This document shows, piece by piece, positions 37,505 through 49,345 of a stretch of 64,000 nucleotides of DNA (positions are counted from its first letter, which is position 1; each line of letters opens with the position of its first letter). The DNA comes from Nymphaea colorata. Its lineage: Eukaryota > Streptophyta > Magnoliopsida > Nymphaeales > Nymphaeaceae. The notes under the pieces were generated by a model that worked only from the letters and a program-made list of their open reading frames with translations, was not told the DNA's origin and ran no database searches. Location: assembly GCF_008831285.2 (NCBI RefSeq), contig NC_045139.1, forward strand, positions 35,809,706-35,873,705, given 5' to 3'. Position numbers and translations under genes: made by a program.

Positions 37505-38169
37505 CTAGACTGTCATCAATTCTATTCTATTTATTTTGGTCAGACGTTGTTGCTGTAGAGCTAACTGTATAGGAAGCTTTTCCAAAGTAAGAGTATCAAA
37601 TTGAATACTCAAAGCAGTAACTGCCATATCCCAAGAAGGAGGTAGGCTATTCAGGATTGTGTTGATCTGCATATTATCAGATATGGCATTCCCTACCACG
37701 GCTAAATCTTTAGCCATGACCAACATCTTATTAACATGGTCCATTACATTGTCTGATTCTTTCATCATATAGGAATTGTACTGTTCTTGCAGCAACTGAA
37801 TGTGCATAGCAATCATGGTGTTGTATTTAGAAGCGATAGTATCAAACATATCCTTGGCAGTTGGACAATTCTCAAAGACTCTGATTTGATCATCTTTCAT
37901 GAAGGCTAACATGATAGTTTTACCATTAGATCATCAGAAGTAAATAACTCATATGCTTTTTTCTCTTCATCTGTGGGTTTGTCTCCTAAAATAGGAAAAG
38001 GCTCGTTGATCACATAAATGAGTCTTTCTAAAGTCAAGGCCAACATTATTCTACGCTTCCTTGCATGGAAATTTGTCCCATTCAGTTTTTCAGTCTTAGC
38101 TAATTCAGAAGCTCCCACTCTTGATGTCATTTCTAAATTAATTTTTGATGGCAAGTAAAGAACAATCAT
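37505..38169 (-). pseudogene. copia gag region
   Basis: It begins near LEMTSRVGASELAKTEKLNGTNF and includes AKDMFDTIASKY, MMKESDNVMDHVNKM and LNSLPPSWDMAVTAL, typical of plant copia capsid sequences. A 1-bp shift near 37,910 breaks the frame, and an in-frame TAG closes it at 37505-37507 before the nucleocapsid segment. Confidence 0.9.
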
Positions 38170-39783
38170 AACAAAGAAAGAAGTTTACTATATTACATCA
38201 AGAGGCCTTAAAGAAAGTACTCTAGAGCATGTACATGAGTCTCAGACAACATTCTAAAATAATATTTAAAATAACAAGACATTAGATTAAATATGAAACA
38301 TACATAATCTCTTTTCAGAGTTATTTTTAGGGCCCTTCTTTTATAATTGTCTAACAAGCTTATGGGTGTCTCTAAGTAATTCTCATAAAATCGTGGTTTC
38401 CTACTGAAATTGCAAAATAATCTTCTGTAACCCTCTTTTAGTAATTTCTAATAATTTTGAAGGTACCAAAAAGCAATTTCTTACAAAGTTCCAGGTTTTT
38501 GATGAAAATAACTTTCGCGAGTCTCTTTTGGAAGAGTTTTTCAGCAAAAAAGTTGCGGCATGAAATTTTAGAATTTATAACAGCCTTTTTGAAAATTTAA
38601 CTAACATGGTGGACTATTTTTGTAATTTTTGAACTTTAACTATAAATGCCTCTTTTCGCCCATTTTTCCTCATTTTCACTTTCATTCTCTCTCTCCTCTC
38701 CAAAGTTCTTTCCTCTCGCGAAACCCTAGCAGAGGGTTTCACCTCCCACGCCACCATTGCTGCCTCTTGCTATCTTCCACCACTGTCACTGAGAGAAGGT
38801 GTCCTCCTCTATTTCTACCACACAGAGGGTTGCAAGAGGAGAGTTTAACTAGCAGAGAGCATATGAGGGCCCTACTCAAGCTGTCTCGATTCTATTTCTA
38901 TCGCACGGCTATCTGGTCCGTGGCCTCCTCTGTGCTTGCTTTGTCTTTGTTGTGAGGAAGACAACCTTCCCAAAACCAGAAGCAGATAAACGACAGGATG
39001 AGCCGGCAATTTCATGTGGGCGTCAAATGCCGTCTTCCTCCTTTACCCAAGTCGCCTCCCTTTTTTCAGCAAGAGAAGATCTCTGCTCCTCACACTTGGA
39101 AGACGACTGGTTTTCAGTCGTTGGGCGTCTGCTTCTGCTCAACGGTAGAGATGGCAGGGGCAGACGGGTCGAGTTAAAAAAATGAGACCCAACAAAAAAA
39201 AATTCCTTCGGTTTTAACAAACAAGAGAATCCCGACTCTTTTCGAGGTATTCGTTGGGTCAGATTCTCAAACTGTGTAGAGAGAGCAAAGGTTGTATATT
39301 TCCTTCCCTCCTTCTTTGTTCATTATTTTGGGTCTGTGTATGTCGAGCAGAGCAGGCTCTGCCTCCTGTTCTACCGTTTCCCAAAGACGCAGATAAAAAA
39401 ATTTTACTCCAGTAGTGGAATTCTTCGGAGACAGATCCTCTACGAGGGTCCTGATCTAAAAAGTTTTTACAGAGTCGTAGGGCTCTGTCTTGGTCTCAGT
39501 CACTCGCAGACACAAAGAACAAAAAGCGACATAATGCTATCATGCTTTATGCTTGAACTCAGTTTAGCCTATGCTTTATTTTCAGTAAATAGATCACAGC
39601 ATGATAAACGCATGATGCACTGATGACACACTTGCATTAACATATAGTATAATCTGCACAGGGACCACAATAGTCGAATTTCACTTACAGAATAGACGTC
39701 TCAGCTGCCTTTCACATGCATTCATAGTTATCACAAGCACCACTGAAAGTCAGAATGGACTTACCGGTATTAGTAGAACCTTT
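38170..39783 (-). other. Long untranslated leader of the copia element
   Basis: About 1.6 kb lie between the primer-binding site and gag, long for a copia leader. Read on the plus strand, 38,630-39,200 looks like a host promoter and 5' UTR: TATAAAT, then pyrimidine-rich leader, then GAAACCCTAGC. No protein domain was recognised. It could be a captured host segment or element-specific leader. Confidence 0.6.
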
Positions 39784-39796
39784 GGCTCTGATACCA
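39784..39796 (-). other. Primer-binding site, initiator tRNA-Met
   Basis: TGGTATCAGAGCC on the minus strand, one base inside the 5' LTR, complementary to the 3' end of initiator tRNA-Met. Confidence 0.93.
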
Positions 39797-39797
39797 C

Positions 39798-40141
39798 TGT
39801 TGGGTCAAGTGTATTTGCAGCGGAGGATGCACGTAGTCGCCTGCACAGTAACTTCTCTAGCCAGCTGGGACGGTCCCCTGTAAAACCAAACAGAACAAGT
39901 GCAAGAGGAGGAGAAAGAAGTAGATGTTAGATTTTGGGGTTTTCTTCCAAGGGGCTGCTCACGGCTGATTAGTATGTTCAAGAGAGCTTGCTAGGAATAT
40001 ATAGTCCAGCCCCTTAGGTTTTCCCCAAACCCTAGCTGTGGTTCTTTGGGAGATTTTCTAGGAGATTTTTTAGGAACAGTTTTAGATTAAAATCTAGTAA
40101 CTGCTTATATTCGGATAGGGCTCAATGGCCACTATCCAACA
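39798..40141 (-). repeat. 5' LTR of the copia element (344 bp)
   Basis: It has the same TG...CA ends as the 3' LTR. It lacks 12 bp relative to that copy and differs at 7 of about 344 aligned positions. Confidence 0.95.
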
Positions 40142-41320
40142 TAATATATATATATATATCATTGGTCCATCCGAATGTCTTACAGACAACCCAAATCTGG
40201 TTGGTATTCCGGATTCATATGGGAGACAGCCGGACGGACGGATGGTTGGAGGAACACAATAACTAAATATATGTATGTATATAAGAACTGCGTTGGCACA
40301 CAAACACCTTGCAACTAAGTTGAGATGGCTCTTATGCTACTGCAAGGCCTTGTGCACAAAGAATTATGCGTCCGATGTAATATAACCGGAATGCCTCTGG
40401 TATGTACAAATGGGAGCATTTTAGGAAGATTTAAAAAAAAAGTAGCGAAAAAGTTTAAAGTTTAAAAAAGATATTTATTTTTAAAATCCTCAAAATACCC
40501 TAACTTCTCCTCCTTTTTTTTCAGCTCACTGTCTCATTTGGCAAAGGCTCTTATGTACTTCTACCAATGAATATTTGAACTATAATTGAGATGAAAATGT
40601 TAACGATCGGCTTCATCCAAGGGGCCAGAACTAAGCGGTGGCGGCGAAGCAAGACATTCCTGAAAGTTTAAAGTCTACGTTGAATTTTTTGAAAAGATCC
40701 TTTCATATTAAATGAGTAAAGAAAGATCTGCCCCACTAAAATTTGTGAAAGATATTCCTAAGATCTTTTTTTTTCGATCCGGTGCTGCCACAGACTTTAC
40801 CTTCCGGCAGAGAACTGCGGATGCACTTCTGGGCACCAGCTTTCTGGCGACGGAAGCATATGGATGGTGAAGGTCGAGGTTCCGGAGCTCGATATCTGCA
40901 TAAGCTTCAATGAACTCGACGCCATTGTTGTTGCAGTGGATCTCCGGTTCACCTGTTGGGCTAGTGACCACCTCCCCAGCTAGCGGGAAGTAAGGAATGA
41001 GCAGCTTTGACAAGGCTTTCTTCAGAGCGCTGATCATGGACTGAAACTTAAGGTGGACGTCAATCGGCTTTTCATAGACAAAGAAGAGGCTAGGATAAAG
41101 GGGAGGCAGCAGCAAGTCTAGATTTGATAAAGGAAACCATGACTCGGGCAATGGTGAATCTGCAGTGACTAATTCCTTTCTCCTAACTTCGACATCGAAC
41201 TCGCCATTATCTGCTGCATCAACATTATCGTTGACAGCCATGAGAGAGAGACAGTCGACAGACAGAGAGAGAGAGAGAGAGATAGATGTTGAGACTTGAA
41301 TTGATGTGAAAAAAAATCCA

Positions 41321-41575
41321 GAGTCTCGACCTCCAAAATAATACTCAATAATAACTTTGGCAGAGTATACTTAATAACAACTTAATAACAACTTGCTATT
41401 TTTAATAATAAAATATTACATGAACACGCAGAAGAGTCTCGACATCCAAAATGATACTCAATAATAACTTTGGCAGAGTATACTTAATAACAACTTAATA
41501 ACAACACCAACAAAATTCACAAAATGAAATTGCTATTTTTAATAATAAAATATTACATAAACACCAATAGTCTAA
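41321..41575. repeat. 113-bp tandem duplication upstream of BAHD C
   Basis: GAGTCTCGAC, CTCAATAATAACTTTGGC, AGTATACTTAATAACAAC and GCTATTTTTAATAATAAA occur in order from 41321 and again from 41434. The second copy has an insertion before GCTATT. Confidence 0.85.
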
Positions 41576-41769
41576 AAAAGACTCACCTCACTAGCTCATG
41601 TAATGAGCTACCCCACTTACACACCTTGCTGCACTCGTACCACCCAAGCAGCTCACGAAGTGAGCACACCCACTCAAAACACTCTTTTTTTTCACACATA
41701 CTCAACTCACAATTTTTTACACACATCACTTACATACCCATCATCCATATTTATTATTTATAGGGAGAG

Positions 41770-41929
41770 GAAGTCGGTGGGGATGCTTCCACCGACTTCT
41801 ACATTTTTTTTTCTTTATTATTTTTGATAATCATGACATCCACAGTCTTAATCCACCGCCCTTGCAAAAGAAAGAGGCTACGAGCCTCTTGAGTCATCTA
41901 GACTCTTTCAAGAGAGTCGGTGATGACTC
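41770..41929. other. Cluster of three perfect hairpins
   Basis: Hairpin 1: GAAGTCGGTGG (41770-41780) pairs with CCACCGACTTC (41789-41799). Hairpin 2: AAGAGGCT (41872-41879) pairs with AGCCTCTT (41883-41890). Hairpin 3: GAGTCATC (41891-41898) pairs with GATGACTC (41922-41929), with an inner GACTCT/AGAGTC stem. The function is unknown. Confidence 0.6.
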
Positions 41930-42119
41930 TCTACAATAGAGAGGGGTTGTGATGCTCGGGCATAGTACACGTCTGCATATTTATAATGCTAGCTCAATCT
42001 TTGACTACTCAAACTCACATGTTAAAACTCAATTCGAATTCAACTTCATTATCAATTTGAATGCAACTTCATTATCAGATTAAAGCATATATAAGATAAA
42101 AATAGATTGTAGTTGTATG

Positions 42120-42288
42120 TAGGGACAGAGTCAAGGGGGCTCGCATGGGACTTGGCCCTACCTTAATTTTTTTTAAATTTACATGTAAATTTTAGAAAAT
42201 TTTACTTATTTTATATAAAAATTTTGAAAAATGATATTTTAAAACTTTTATTTGACCCCCTCATGAAAAATTTTTTGTTCTACCCTTA
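42120..42288. mobile_element. hAT-like MITE with perfect TSD
   Basis: 169 bp, TAGGGACAGAGTCAAGG to TTGTTCTACCCTTA. It is flanked by GTTGTATG on both sides (42112-42119 and 42289-42296). The family core TTTTATATAAAAATTTTGAA is present. Confidence 0.8.
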
Positions 42289-44109
42289 GTTGTATGTTCA
42301 ATCTCTCCCCTCTTATGAGATAACATATAACATACTTTGGCCCAATTGTCACATAGATCATGCTTTATGTGCAAAGACATTTGTTTGTTTAAGTACAATT
42401 TTCACCATATCATGACCAATTAATTGAACAAGCATGTAGGACCTCCAAAGCCATCAATTTAAGCAACTGGGTAGCTCAGTGCATGGAGCCATGGTGAAAC
42501 TGATCAGTATATTTTCCACATGCAAAATATTCTTAGATAGTCACACGGACTTGGTGAAAGTGAGTGTTGTAAAAATCAAATTTCAGCTCAATCCTAAGTG
42601 ACGGTCCCGGGTAAATGTTTACTAATTTTCAGTCTTAAAAACCTTATTTTGGTTTCTATAAAAATCTTAAAAAATATAATCAACTCTTATGAAAAGTCTG
42701 GTTCGGCCTATGCCAGCCTTTGGAATTTGAAGTTGTTGTTTGAATAATGCATCTGATATCAGCATATTCGGGTCTTTTTTGCCTGCTGATTTTTCAAAAT
42801 ACAACGGCCCTCATGGCCCATAGGCTTGGTGCCATTTTCCTGTTTTGCAAGTTGTGCCGACTCTTTGCTTTTCTTTTCCCAGTATAATGCCGAATCGTGC
42901 ATTACCTAAAGTGTATAAATCGCGTGAATGAGGACAAAGTTAAAACTTCAATACCATATTCTCATAATCAGCAACGGTCCTAGCCAAAGCAAAGCACTGA
43001 CTCGGTGATCCATTGTTTAGTTGCTAATGAACCGGTATATGTATATATATATATATAGCAGCTCATATTAAAAGCAATAAAGCCACGGACCATTTGTTCA
43101 ACCAGCAATTGATGCAGCTCTGTTTTACCTCACTAGCTAGCTACGTCATGTGTATAGAAAAAGCCATGGACCATTCGTGACTTCTGAGTCTGAGCCGAGC
43201 TAGCACAATTAAATATGAACTGGGCTCGGTTTTCAATTGTGCAACCAAGTCAGGTTCACGGGATGGAGTTCCCGTACATAAATATATAAGCACGTTTGAA
43301 CTCGGTTAGGTCTCGTAAACCGGATCTCATAATCCAAAAATTCTTTGTCCATGCTTGTGAAATGGACGTTTCATTATACATATGTCTCTTTAATTCGATG
43401 GGCTTCAGAGCAGAGATGACAAGTAGCATTGGTACTAAATGAACACTTATATTAACAATCGAAGTCAGCTAACTGGTCAGTAAAACTCATCAACAAAAGA
43501 TTCATATAAAACTCATCAAAAATTACCAACAAACTCTTAAAGATTAACAAACATAGAAGACACAAGTAGAGTCGAGTTTTAAACGAGTCGATTTCGTGTA
43601 ACTCAAATTCAACTCGTTTATTACTCCAGCTCCACTTGTTTATTAAACAAGTCAAGCTTGGGCTCGACTCGTTGTGCATCAGTTTCTTCTTTGGAAATGA
43701 AGAATGAAACTGGAAAACCTGGCTAGCCCTTTCTCTTTATTTGTAGGGGTCAGGTTTCAATGATCAAAGAATATTCTTCTGAATAACCTGGCTAGACCTC
43801 GTTTTCTAAATGGGAATAAACGCACATATTTTGACGCCACCCACCGGTCAGAACAGGAGGCGACGACCGACTGGAGGTCAAATTGGTCGTCTGGGAATCA
43901 ACAAGATATTTCCTGTTTTTTTTTTTCATTTTGGGCGCTTGACAAAGGGGTTGGTGTGAGTCATCTAACAAAAGTGTGGGTTTCTATGGGCAGTTGCCCC
44001 CACAAACCCACATACTGATTCATAGCATTTCCTTGTTTACATATTGGCACTGTTCAGCCATTGACTTGAAGGATCTTCTCCGGGCGGCCAAAAGTTTCAA
44101 GCTTAGCTG

Positions 44110-44298
44110 CAAGGGTGGAGTCACAAATTTTTTATGAGGGAAGCCAAATTAAAATTACTAAATTTTGATTAGGGTAAAAAAATCATTTTTTCAAAATTTT
44201 TATATAAAATCAAGTAAAAACTTTTAAATTTTATATGTAAATTTAAACAAAAATTGAGGTGAAAGGGCTCATCGAGCCTTACTTTGCCTCCACCCCTG
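44110..44298. mobile_element. hAT-like MITE, reverse orientation
   Basis: 189 bp, CAAGGGTGGAGTCACAA to GCCTCCACCCCTG. The flanks CTTAGCTG and CTTCGCTG are a 7-of-8 target duplication. Confidence 0.75.
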
Positions 44299-44699
44299 CT
44301 TCGCTGGCTAGTTTACCTAAACCCTCGTGTTTTTTGCAGCTTACATACGTTCAATGAGTGAATAGTCGATAGAAGCCTTGAAGAGCATAGCATAGCTTAT
44401 CAGACTAGTGGGCCTCTAGTCGTTACTGCTAGTGCTACTTAATTGCTCTATAAACGGTGACAAATGCTATTCTTGAATTCTTAAATTGAAGAGAATAACT
44501 GTAAGTTCATTTAGATCCCGATACAATTTTAGACCCCACAAATGGGCAGAAGAGGAGGGGGTTCGGTCGCTCACCTGAGTGGTAAGGTTTTTTCCCACTC
44601 ACTTGGAACAGGTTCCAGACTCGCAAGCTTGATAATGAACAAAAGTACCGAGAGGAAGTTGAGTTAACAAAATGTCAGGGTTGAGACTTGATGCAAGAT

Positions 44700-44886
44700 C
44701 AGGGATGGAGGCATGGGCATTGGCCCCTCCTCAAATTTCTAAATATTTAAAAAATTGTACATAAATTTTAAAAATTTTAGTTTAAGCCACATTAAAATTT
44801 TAAAAAAAATATATATTTTTGCTCCTACTAAAATTTTGAAACTATAGTTTAGTCCCTGTGACGAAAAAAACTGGAACCCGCCCCTA
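44700..44886. mobile_element. hAT-like MITE, diverged copy
   Basis: It starts CAGGGATGGAGGCATGGG and ends GGAACCCGCCCCTA, with the AT-rich core of the family. The target duplication is not clear. Confidence 0.6.
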
Positions 44887-47105
44887 GGTGCGATGAAGAT
44901 TCTGAAATGTCAATTCCCGTTTCTATTCCAACAAGCAGAAAATTCTCCCCAATGTTTGATGAAAAATAATTTACTTTTGATTAAAATTTTGAATTTCTCT
45001 CTCTAGGCTACAACGGATTTCCAGAGAAGAGATTGGAGCTAGGATAAAATTCAACCGTCAGGCCTCTATTGACATAAAATATTTATCTAAAACTAAACCT
45101 GGTACAAATCTGAATGCGATCGTATTAATCATTCCTTAAATCCGAATTAATCGAATCCAGTTTCTTAATCAAATGTTTTTTCTTTTCATATCTATTCTTC
45201 TTCAAGCAGTTCGATGAAGTACTGAATCCAAATCAGATATTGACTAGTTCAATCAAATATTGAATCCAAATCGGATACTGACCTACCCAGTAAGGAGCCA
45301 GCGTAGTACGTGCCAGTGCACAGCCTTAGCCAGTGGGCAGACGAAGTTACGGTTTGTGCAGGACAAAGTTCAGACTATACTTGTAGATTTTATTTATTTA
45401 TTTTTAAACCCGGTCCACAGGTAAGGATTTCATATCAGAGATGAAAAGTAGCAGTGGTATGGAATGAACATTTATTGCGAATTGAATTCATTTCATTGGG
45501 CAGTTCGTCATCTGCAAATTACTGTTTCTTTGTGCATTAGTCGCCCTGCTGTGGCGGAGCCGGTGGTGGTGAAGATAGAAAAATGTTTTGTAGGGTACTG
45601 ATTCACAGGTTTTCATACTTAAAAATATTAATTTTTTTTAATGTAAAAACGAAAGAAAATTGAGAAGTTGGTGTCCATGCTCCATAGAATTACCAAAGCC
45701 TCGAAGGAGAAAACCCAATGCCGAAGTCGTGAAATCTAGTTTTTCTTTTTTTTTTTTTTAACTGATGTCGTCATCGGCCTCCTTCTTTCTAAGAAAAACT
45801 TAAGATTCGAAGAGTTGCATAAAAAAAAAGTGTGTTTTGGAAGATCCTCAGTTTAAGTGTCAGTAAATCCATGCTACGTGTTAAAAACCATGGATTTAAG
45901 GTCAGACGATCCAACCTTAAATATGTGGATGTGAGATCTTAGGAATCTCAAATCGGTGGTGAAACAAATATTACCTTAATGACTGAAACATTTTTCATAA
46001 TTTTCTCCAGCATTTCATAGAAAATATTTCATTTCAATTAAAAATTTGAATTGATCTTCTTAGGCTTACGACAAACACACCCTCAAATAATTGATCTAGC
46101 ACAACTTTATAGTCGAGTTATGAATAGGGATGCTGATGGGATTCGATTTGATGTGGATGATGTACTCTTAATCATATCTGCTTTTTAGGATTTTTACATA
46201 TTCAGATTGGAAATTCGATTTGAATTCAAATGAAAAGCGATCCAACTAGTTCTACTGGTACATGCAAATACCATATTTGAAGTCAAATCTCAATCCAAAT
46301 CTGATTCAACTTTAAACTTGTATAGGCATTGGATATAGGACATTTATCTAAAACTAAACGTGGTACAAATCTGAATCAGATCGTATATTTATTTAAATAT
46401 GAACCCAATAGAATATCATTTCTTAAACCTAAATCAAACGAACCCAATTTCTTAATCAAATGGTTTTCTTTTCATATCTCATCTTGTTAGGGCAGTTGGG
46501 TCACATGTTGAATCCAGTAACAAGCCAGCCTAGTACGAGCCAGTGCACAGTTTTTCTCCTCCCACAAACGTCGAAAAGTTTTCTTGGAAAAAAAAAGCTG
46601 AAATGTTTTATTGAACTCTCCCCAAGGGGGTTTTACAGTGACAAACTTGTCAGAAATTTTTGATTGAAGAACTAAAATATAGTTTCAAAATTTTAACAGA
46701 GGCCGAAATAAAAATTTTTTCATTTCATATATATATTAAACTAAAATTTTTTAGATTTAGTATAAATTTTTTAAAGTTTTTAAAATTTGAAGAAGAGCCC
46801 AAGCCCCACACAGCCCCCCTTCCCTCTGCCCCCTGTCGTGATGGTGAGTTTCATTCAGTTATGGCTGTGGATATGATTGAGTTACGTAGCAGAAAAGATT
46901 CTTAAATGGGCACTGATTCTTAGGTTTTCAGGCACTTACATATAACAAAGTAAATATTAAAAGATGTTAATATAAAAATAAAAAAATAAAAATCTACAAC
47001 TGTCCACACCAACTTATATGTGGCCCTTGTTATTGTAAATAGAAAATAATGATTTTTTATCATTGAGCATTTCTTGATAGTTTCTCTCAAAAGCGAGTGT
47101 CTATT

Positions 47106-47275
47106 CAAAGGCGGAGCCAAGAATTTTTTATGAAGAGGGAGGGACGAATTATAGGTTTAAAATTTTGATAAAGACCAAAATATCAATTTTCAAAATTTTT
47201 ATATATGATAAAAGAAATTTTTTAATTTACATGTTAATTTTTAAAAAAATGTAGGCAGGACCTGCTCTATCCCTG
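47106..47275. mobile_element. hAT-like MITE, reverse orientation
   Basis: 170 bp, CAAAGGCGGAGCCAAGAA to GCTCTATCCCTG. The flanks TGTCTATT and TGCCTATT are a 7-of-8 target duplication. Confidence 0.75.
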
Positions 47276-47754
47276 TGCCTATTAATTAACTTGTAAAAGT
47301 TGAGTGGTGGAGTACTTCTTTTTAAATAATTTATTAAGTGCCTACTAGAAGATGATAAATTTGTCTATTGCACGTGAACCACTTAATCATACTTTTAACA
47401 ACCAAAAACATATTATCATTTTTCAAACAATTAGTAGAAGACGTCTAACATTTGGCTCTTTTCAAAAACACACCTATCTTTCAAAATGTTTGAGAGTAGC
47501 CACTCGGGTCAGGAAATTTGTTTTCATATCACTGCCTATGCACTGAAGTGGTCGCTTGTGTATAGAAGCGCAACTTTTTATTGATTATGTTTTCTAATGC
47601 AATGTCCCATCTTCCAAAACAAACAAAAAAACTTACTTAATTTCTGCCTGTCTTGGAAAAATGCCTAAGGAGATGAGAGATCTCGTTTTGTTTATGCCCA
47701 TTATATTGCTTAAGGGGGTTCGCTGACATTGAATTTTAATTCTAGAATTAAAGT

Positions 47755-48090
47755 TCAAGATACAAAATTCCACCTCAAACTTGAATTGTAATGAAAATTT
47801 CAATTGTAGTTTTTCTTTGTCTTTTACAGTTTGCAATTTTGATACTAGAATGAAAAATGCTGTGGTTGATAAAATAAGAATGAAAATTCTAGAATTGATT
47901 AATTAAAACCATTATGACATCTGCTTTAAAGAAAAACATTTAAAAAATTAAAATTTTGGAGTTATAATTCTACCCACTAACAATTCTTGAATTTTGATTG
48001 AAGAATAAGTTTATAATAAAATGAAATCAAAATTTTTGGTTTGAAAACACTATTCCCGTTACATAAAAAGTAAGAATTTTAATTTTGGAA
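47755..48090. repeat. Dispersed 330-bp repeat, copy 1 (partner at 60,888-61,210)
   Basis: Shared words in the same order include CACCTCAAAC, AATGAAAATT, AATTCTAGAATT, AATTAAA.CC.TTATG and TGAATTTTGATT. No inverted termini were resolved. Confidence 0.65.
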
Positions 48091-48583
48091 TTCCAAAATT
48101 ATTGGACCAACAATTAATGCAAAGGCAATCTTAATTCATCCTCTTCCGCCGTTCTTACTCCCTATTTTTTCTAAACACATCCATCAGCAATTTTTTTTCT
48201 TTTACATCATCTTCCTCTTTTACATTGTCGCCACTAAGGGCCCGTTTGATTGCCCGGGTAAAAAGGGAGAAACAGGTGAAATGTGTACGGGTGGATGAAA
48301 TTTCACCCACCCATCCCACGACTTATCAAACGTCGTAAAACTTCACCAGTTTCTCTTCTTTTGACCGGCTGAAATTTCACCCGCTCGAAAGTCCGAGCTA
48401 TGAGGTCGGACTTTCGAGCGGTCACCCGCTCCATTTTTTTCTTCCCTCGTTTCTTTCACTCATCTCCTCTCCAGTCGACGGCACCCTCGACGACCTCGCA
48501 ATCCTTTTGACGCCAACCCTTCCTCCAGTCGACGGCAACCCTCGTCTTCCTCGCTCTCACGATCCAAGCTCTGCTCTGCGCTC

Positions 48584-48835
48584 CAACGCTCTCATCTGCC
48601 CTCCTTCCCATTTGAAGCCCATCTTCCTCTCTGCCCTCCAACGCAGCAACGCTCTCATCTGCCCTCTTTCCCATTTGAAGCCCATTTTCCCCTCTGTCCT
48701 CCAACGCAGCAACGCTCCCATCTGCCCTCCTTCCCATTTGAAGCCCATCTTCCCCTCTGCCCTCCAATGCAGCAACGCTCCCATCTGCCCTCCTTCCCAT
48801 TTAAAGCCAATCTTCCCCTCTGCCCTCCAACGCTC
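48584..48835. repeat. 63-bp minisatellite, four units
   Basis: Units begin CAACGCTCTCATCTGCCC and contain TTCCCATTTGAAGCCCAT. The length is a multiple of three, so both strands stay open (a 21-residue repeat either way). I treat those frames as a by-product. Confidence 0.9.
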
Positions 48836-49345
48836 GTGCCTTCTTGTCTCCCGGCTGAGCTAACTTTAATCTCGTCCCTTTTCTGTTAATTTCTTGTATC
48901 TTTGGAATTTTGATTCGTGTTGTTTTTTGTTTCTCGCATTTTTCTATAGAACAACAGGGAACAATAATGGTAATGCTTATATTCCTATCTGTTTCCATGG
49001 ATCACTTGTTTGGTAAGTTTGAATGGGCTGAAGTCGTCTACTCAATTGTTTATCCATGATTTGACTCTCTCTTCCTGTGAAAACCAGATTCAGCCGCTAC
49101 CAACATATAATTTGACAAAATCGATAGATCTTTTAGTAGATCTGCTATTGATACAAGAAATCGATAGATCTCTTGTTTTGTTGACAGCAGCTTGGTGTTG
49201 ATTTTCATTCCTGCTATTATCTTGATGAGGGAAACATTTTGTTGAGTATATTAGAAGTTCAGACCTGCTTTGCAACATGACATTGGATTATTTTGAATTT
49301 TGGAATTAAGTTAATACAACTTTAGTCGTAGTTTTGAAAGATCAT

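Larger units (their letters stand above)
33538..40141 (-). mobile_element. Complete Ty1/copia LTR retrotransposon, coding-defective
   Basis: A 6604-bp element on the minus strand bounded by direct LTRs and flanked by TAATA on both sides (33533-33537 and 40142-40146). Gene order is gag, protease, integrase, reverse transcriptase, RNase H, which defines Ty1/copia. The primer-binding site matches initiator tRNA-Met. All reading frames contain stops or shifts, so mobility would have needed proteins supplied in trans, or the lesions came after insertion. It lies inside the intron of BAHD C in the same transcriptional orientation. Confidence 0.96.
32304..41241 (-). pseudogene. BAHD acyltransferase C, pseudogene with a copia element in its intron
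   Basis: Exon 1 is 41241-40801 (147 codons, start MAVNDNVDAADNGEF) and exon 2 is 33253-32304. They are now about 7.5 kb apart because a complete Ty1/copia element sits in the single intron. Exon 1 is open and its donor reads CGGAAG/GTAAAG. Exon 2 has three frame breaks relative to E: a 1-bp loss near 33,228 (before IQDHRITDG), a 1-bp loss near 32,870 (in the segment GEG/GETWKMG) and another shift near 32,600 (before the DKKGPLF segment). The catalytic HRITD and DFGWG motifs remain. Exon 2 is very close to that of E (for example VIIDGRSRLVDDVRSMD). The gene cannot encode a full enzyme. Whether the frameshifts preceded the insertion cannot be told from one sequence. Confidence 0.9.
41242..42119. 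other. 5' flank of BAHD C with duplications and hairpins
   Basis: A (GA)n-type leader at 41,263-41,282 precedes a 113-bp tandem duplication and a cluster of hairpins, listed separately. An ORF of about 80 codons at 41,524-41,763 is low-complexity and not called. Confidence 0.45.
42289..48237. other. Repeat-rich intergenic DNA
   Basis: No gene was found over 6 kb. A worn GAGCTCGA-type element lies at about 43,555-43,690, and degraded GGATGTCAAT-family sequence at about 45,100-45,300 and 46,129-46,460. A degenerate MITE in reverse orientation lies at about 46,655-46,830. Listed separately are the better MITE copies and a 330-bp repeat. Confidence 0.5.

Noticed and set aside
44570-44650. tRNA-like A and B box words suggesting a SINE head
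   Set aside because: The boxes are weak, there is no clear tail or target duplication, and similar words occur by chance in this sequence.
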